NCBI GenBank assembly: GCA_050295975.1
Contig: JBNKQR010000004.1
Location: 1 to 64,000, forward strand
DNA from: JAPHTQ01 sp050295975
Lineage (GTDB): Bacteria > Pseudomonadota > Gammaproteobacteria > Thiohalomonadales > Thiohalomonadaceae
DNA: 64,000 nucleotides
Reading direction: 5' to 3'
This document shows, piece by piece, positions 61,044-64,000 of this stretch (its first letter is position 1; the number at the start of each line of letters is the position of its first letter). The notes under the pieces were generated by a model, which ran no database searches, was not told the origin of the DNA, and saw only the letters and a list, made by a program, of their open reading frames with translations. The position numbers and the translations under genes were made by a program.

Positions 61044-61616
61044 TCAGAGTGCCAAAAAGCCGTCACCACCCTGGGTACGCAGGAAATGCTCCCGATAGTG
61101 GCGCAACTCGTCGATGGATTCACGGATATCATCCAGCGCCAGATGGGCACCACTCTTTTTAAAGCTATTGTAGATGTCGGGACGCCAGCGTCGCGCCAGC
61201 TCCTTGAGGGTACTCACATCCAGATTGCGGTAGTGAAAGAACGCCTCCAGATCTGGCATGGTGCGCGCCAGAAAGCGGCGATCCTGACAAATGCTATTAC
61301 CGCAGATGGGAGACTTTCCTGGATCGATATACTGGGAGAGAAATTCGATAGTCTGTGTCTGCGCCTCACTCTCCCCGACTTTGCTTTCACGCACTCGCTG
61401 CCATAGCCCGGAGGCTCCGTGGTGATCGCGGTTCCACTGATCCATCCGCTCCATCACCTCTTCACTCTGATGGATAGCGAGACTGGGACCCTCGGCCAGG
61501 ATGTTGAGATTGGCATCGGTCACGATGGTGGCAATTTCTATGATTCGATCATTATCTGGATCAAGTCCGGTCATCTCCAGATCTATCCAGACGAGATTAT
61601 CGGGGTGTTTTTCCAT
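61044..61616 (-). CDS. orn: Oligoribonuclease
   Basis: A 190-residue DEDDh exonuclease that degrades dinucleotides, including pGpG from cyclic di-GMP turnover. LVWIDLEMTGLDPDNDRIIE (Asp, Glu), GNSICQDRRFL (Asp) and AHLALDDIRESI (His-x4-Asp) carry the catalytic residues. The ATG at 61616 gives the usual start; an in-frame extension to 61676 has no family similarity. Divergent from the M48 protease. Confidence 0.97.
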   Translation of the reverse strand: MEKHPDNLVWIDLEMTGLDPDNDRIIEIATIVTDANLNILAEGPSLAIHQSEEVMERMDQWNRDHHGASGLWQRVRESKVGESEAQTQTIEFLSQYIDPGKSPICGNSICQDRRFLARTMPDLEAFFHYRNLDVSTLKELARRWRPDIYNSFKKSGAHLALDDIRESIDELRHYREHFLRTQGGDGFLAL

Positions 61617-61723
61617 GATTAGCTCCAGCAAGGTAATAAAAACGGGCTGCGTCAGATGTAGCGACTTGCCAAGCATTCTAGCAAAAGCTACCCTGCTGCA
61701 ACGCCCACAAAGAACTTCCTCTT

Positions 61724-62974
61724 ATGCATCTATTTACCCTGCTGTTCCTCGGCATGTTGTTGCTTTCTACCGCTGTGGAACTGTGGCTGTTGCTCCGCCA
61801 GGTGCGCAGCGTTGCCACACACCGCGATCAGGTCCCTGATGCCTTTGCCGAAAATATCGCCCTGCCTGCCCATCGTAAGGCTGCCGATTACACTCTGAGC
61901 AAGGCACGACTACATCGGCTGGCCCTGATATTTGACGCCCTGGTACTTCTGGCACTAACACTGGGTGGTGGCTTGCAGGCACTGGACTCTTTGACCCATG
62001 ACCTGCCCTGGTCACCAATACTCGAAGGCACCGCATTTGTCCTCGGCTTCCTCCTGCTCAGCTACCTGCTGGAACTGCCATTCGTTATCTATCGCACCTT
62101 CCGTATTGAACAACGTTTCGATTTCAATCACACCACTCCGCGACTCTTCGTTCTTGATGTCCTCAAGCAGTTTGTGTTGATGCTGCTACTGATCACGCCA
62201 CTGACAGCGCTGGTGTTGTGGTTAATGGAGAGCGCAGGAGAGTGGTGGTGGCTTTACGTGTGGCTGGTGTGGAATGGCTTTTCACTACTCATGATGTGGG
62301 CCTATCCGGCAGTGATCGCACCACTTTTCAATAAGTTCACGCCGCTGGATGATGAATCTTTACGTCAACGTATCGACAACCTGTTACAGCGCTGCGGCTT
62401 CACCTCCAATGGCGTCTATGTCATGGATGGATCACGCCGTTCCAGTCACGGCAACGCCTACTTCTCCGGTATGGGTAGCAACAAACGCATTGTCTTCTTC
62501 GATACCCTGCTGCAAAGCCTCAACCCCGACGAAATCGAGGCCGTGCTTGCACATGAGCTGGGACACTTCCGCAACAAGCACATCCGAAACCGATTGGTGC
62601 TGGGGATGGTATTGAGCCTGATCGGTCTGGCACTGCTCGGCTGGTTGATTGGTCAACCCTGGTTCTTCAGCGCACTCGGTATCGATACACCATCAACCCA
62701 TGCGGCACTGGTACTGTTCATGCTGACGCTACCGGTCTTCACCTTCTTCATTAAACCGATCTCCTCCTGGGCCATGCGCAAGCAGGAGTTTGAAGCCGAT
62801 GACTTCGCTGCCGAACAGAGTGATGCAAAAACCATGATTGGGGCGCTGGTAAAACTCTATGAAGAGAACGCCAGCACTCTCACCCCTGACCCTCTCTACT
62901 CCTCGTTCCACGACAGTCATCCTCCGGCACCGGTGCGCATCGCCCAGTTGTCAGCTAAAATTCAGAACAGTTAA
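61724..62974 (+). CDS. M48-family (Ste24-like) membrane metalloprotease
   Basis: A 416-residue membrane protease with about seven helices. The zinc site is His277-Glu278-x2-His281 in AVLAHELGHFRNKH, and the third ligand Glu lies in KQEFEADDFAAEQ. The N-terminal half with FRIEQRFDFNHTTPRLF is typical of the Ste24/CAAX prenyl protease 1-like branch. In bacteria these probably act in membrane protein quality control. It begins a plus-strand run with a cytochrome, phhB and rsgA. Confidence 0.92.
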   Translation: MHLFTLLFLGMLLLSTAVELWLLLRQVRSVATHRDQVPDAFAENIALPAHRKAADYTLSKARLHRLALIFDALVLLALTLGGGLQALDSLTHDLPWSPILEGTAFVLGFLLLSYLLELPFVIYRTFRIEQRFDFNHTTPRLFVLDVLKQFVLMLLLITPLTALVLWLMESAGEWWWLYVWLVWNGFSLLMMWAYPAVIAPLFNKFTPLDDESLRQRIDNLLQRCGFTSNGVYVMDGSRRSSHGNAYFSGMGSNKRIVFFDTLLQSLNPDEIEAVLAHELGHFRNKHIRNRLVLGMVLSLIGLALLGWLIGQPWFFSALGIDTPSTHAALVLFMLTLPVFTFFIKPISSWAMRKQEFEADDFAAEQSDAKTMIGALVKLYEENASTLTPDPLYSSFHDSHPPAPVRIAQLSAKIQNS

Positions 62975-62991
62975 ACGGAAAGGAGCTCGCA

Positions 62992-63294
62992 ATGAGAAAA
63001 TCCCTGCAACTGACGCTGTTTTGTCTGCTCGGCGTAATGCCCTTCGTCGCCAACGCTGATGCCGAAAACGGTATGAAACTGCATGATGGAAATTGTATCT
63101 CCTGCCACGCCTCACGCTATGGCAATGACGGCACCGAAATGTACACCCGTCATAATCACCGCATGAAAGATCTTGCTGGTCTGAGAAAACAGGTCAATTT
63201 CTGCAAAAACAACCTTGGCCTTACCTGGTTCGATGATGAAGTAGAGGATGTTGTTGAATACCTGAACAACACTTTCTACCAGTTCAAGAAGTAG
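62992..63294 (+). CDS. Small periplasmic c-type cytochrome
   Basis: A 100-residue protein: signal peptide cleaved near PFVANA, a single heme motif Cys35-x2-Cys38-His39 (GNCISCHAS), and a later Met (RMKDLAGL) or His as possible sixth ligand. Two further features are KQVNFCKNNLGLTWFDDEVE and VVEYLNNTFYQFKK, as in class I cytochromes of sulfur-oxidising proteobacteria. GGAG precedes the ATG. It lies one base before phhB and 17 after the protease, so the three may be co-transcribed. Confidence 0.88.
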   Translation: MRKSLQLTLFCLLGVMPFVANADAENGMKLHDGNCISCHASRYGNDGTEMYTRHNHRMKDLAGLRKQVNFCKNNLGLTWFDDEVEDVVEYLNNTFYQFKK

Positions 63295-63295
63295 A

Positions 63296-63628
63296 GTGAC
63301 TGACCTCAGCCAACAACACTGCATTTCCATTGATCAGGGTTTAACCCTGCTTAATAACAAACAGATTGATGACTACCTGACTCAGCTCGACAGCTGGCAA
63401 AGCAATAAACAGGGTAATATTATAGAGAAGGAGTTCCGCTTCAGGGATTTCTATCAAACCGTTGCCTTCGTCAATGCAATTGCATGGATAGCCAACCGGG
63501 AAAACCATCACCCCGATTTACAGGTGGGCTATAACCGCTGCCTGGTCAGTTACACGACTCACGACGTCGATGGCCTCTCAGTCAATGATTTTATCTGCGC
63601 AGCCCGGATCGATACCCTCAACCGATGA
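63296..63628 (+). CDS. phhB: 4a-hydroxytetrahydrobiopterin dehydratase
   Basis: A 110-residue pterin-4a-carbinolamine dehydratase. The signature is ANRENHHPDLQVGYNRCLVS, with the catalytic His-His pair, then YTTHDVDGLSVNDFICAARI. It uses a GTG start at 63296, one base after the cytochrome stop. No phenylalanine hydroxylase is in view; in many bacteria PhhB instead supports molybdopterin or other pterin metabolism. Confidence 0.93.
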   Translation: MTDLSQQHCISIDQGLTLLNNKQIDDYLTQLDSWQSNKQGNIIEKEFRFRDFYQTVAFVNAIAWIANRENHHPDLQVGYNRCLVSYTTHDVDGLSVNDFICAARIDTLNR

Positions 63629-63664
63629 CCCACGGTTCAATACTTTCATCACCCCAACGATCTC

Positions 63665-64000
63665 ATGGCAAAGCGTAAGCTAAACCGCCGCCAACAATGG
63701 CGCGTGGAAAAGGTTCAGCAGGAGCGCCAGAAGCGCGCCGAACGCAAAACAGCGAGCGGAACGTTGGAGGATACGAGCGATCTCTCACTCGGTGCAGAGC
63801 AGGAGGGACTGCTGATCGCCAACTACGGTGCCAGTGTAGAGGTCGAAGATAGCAACGGTATCGCCCATCGCTGTCAGTTGCGGCAAAACCTGCCACCGCT
63901 GGTTACCGGTGATCGAGTAGTGTGGCAGGCGGCAGCGGAAGGGGGCGTAGTCAGTGCCCTGCTACCACGGCGCTCTGTACTCAGTCGACCCGACCACATC
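63665..64000 (+). CDS. rsgA: Ribosome biogenesis GTPase RsgA (partial, N-terminal part)
   Basis: 112 codons to the window edge without a stop. The N-terminus AKRKLNRRQQWRVEKVQQER and the OB-fold region (EQEGLLIANYGASVEVED, CQLRQNLPPLVTGDRVVWQA, VLSRPD) match RsgA/YjeQ, a circularly permuted GTPase that matures the 30S subunit. The GTPase domain lies outside. It often neighbours orn in gammaproteobacteria, as here. Confidence 0.94.
   Translation, partial: MAKRKLNRRQQWRVEKVQQERQKRAERKTASGTLEDTSDLSLGAEQEGLLIANYGASVEVEDSNGIAHRCQLRQNLPPLVTGDRVVWQAAAEGGVVSALLPRRSVLSRPDHI

Overview
The window is about 64 kb of a gammaproteobacterial chromosome with dense coding and moderate GC. Gene content (FimV, CysB, PrmB, Orn, and a FleN/FlhF/ParC-ParP type polar flagellar and chemotaxis cluster) places it in Gammaproteobacteria. 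The heavy investment in sulfur metabolism (sulfite exporter, siroheme reductase fused to a TusA-like domain, cluster-type APS reductase, paired YeeE-type transporters, periplasmic rhodanese) suggests a relative of sulfur-oxidising Chromatiales-like bacteria. That placement is inference; no marker in the window gives the genus.

Layout. 1-9963 (minus) holds tryptophan genes (partial trpB, trpF), truA, fimV, asd and leuBDC, with a SAM methyltransferase as first gene of the leu run and a divergent LysR regulator at 10052. 10.9-16.9 kb is an accessory block: a secreted lipase with a lipoprotein, an AraC regulator, two DUF1566-type exported proteins and a hypothetical. Two near-identical 59-bp elements at 12722 and 16133 lie upstream of two of these minus-strand units and look like a shared operator. 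16.9-19.4 kb is an AT-rich island with two tandem cassettes. Each has the same 84-residue pretoxin-like segment, a different hydrophobic C-terminus and a different small membrane protein after it. The island sits at the 3' end of cysB and is flanked by 22-bp direct repeats, the distal one being a displaced copy of the cysB tail. 19.4-24.3 kb is sulfate assimilation: cysB, a TauE-type exporter, the cysI-tusA fusion and cysH. 24.3-27.5 kb is AT-rich and carries an unknown gene, luxI, luxR and a phosphopantetheinyl transferase.

26.8-33.1 kb (minus) is housekeeping: MFS transporter, aroC, hemN, prmB, mog. 33.2-35.7 kb is the three-gene AmmeMemoRadiSam system (radical SAM gene divergent from Memo and AMMECR1). 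Next come a pentapeptide-repeat membrane protein, a FliK-like protein with an FlhB2 partner, and a sulfur-trafficking cluster (two YeeE halves, an exported protein made of seven Cys-containing decapeptides, a conserved hypothetical and a periplasmic rhodanese) that ends at a strong bidirectional terminator.

41.8-60.9 kb is one long minus-strand flagellar and chemotaxis run, fliLMNOPQR-flhBAF-fleN-fliA-cheYZAB-motCD-parA-parP-cheW-(small gene)-DUF2802, preceded by a textbook sigma-54 promoter at 60940-60955. The window ends with orn, an M48 protease, a small cytochrome c, phhB and the start of rsgA.
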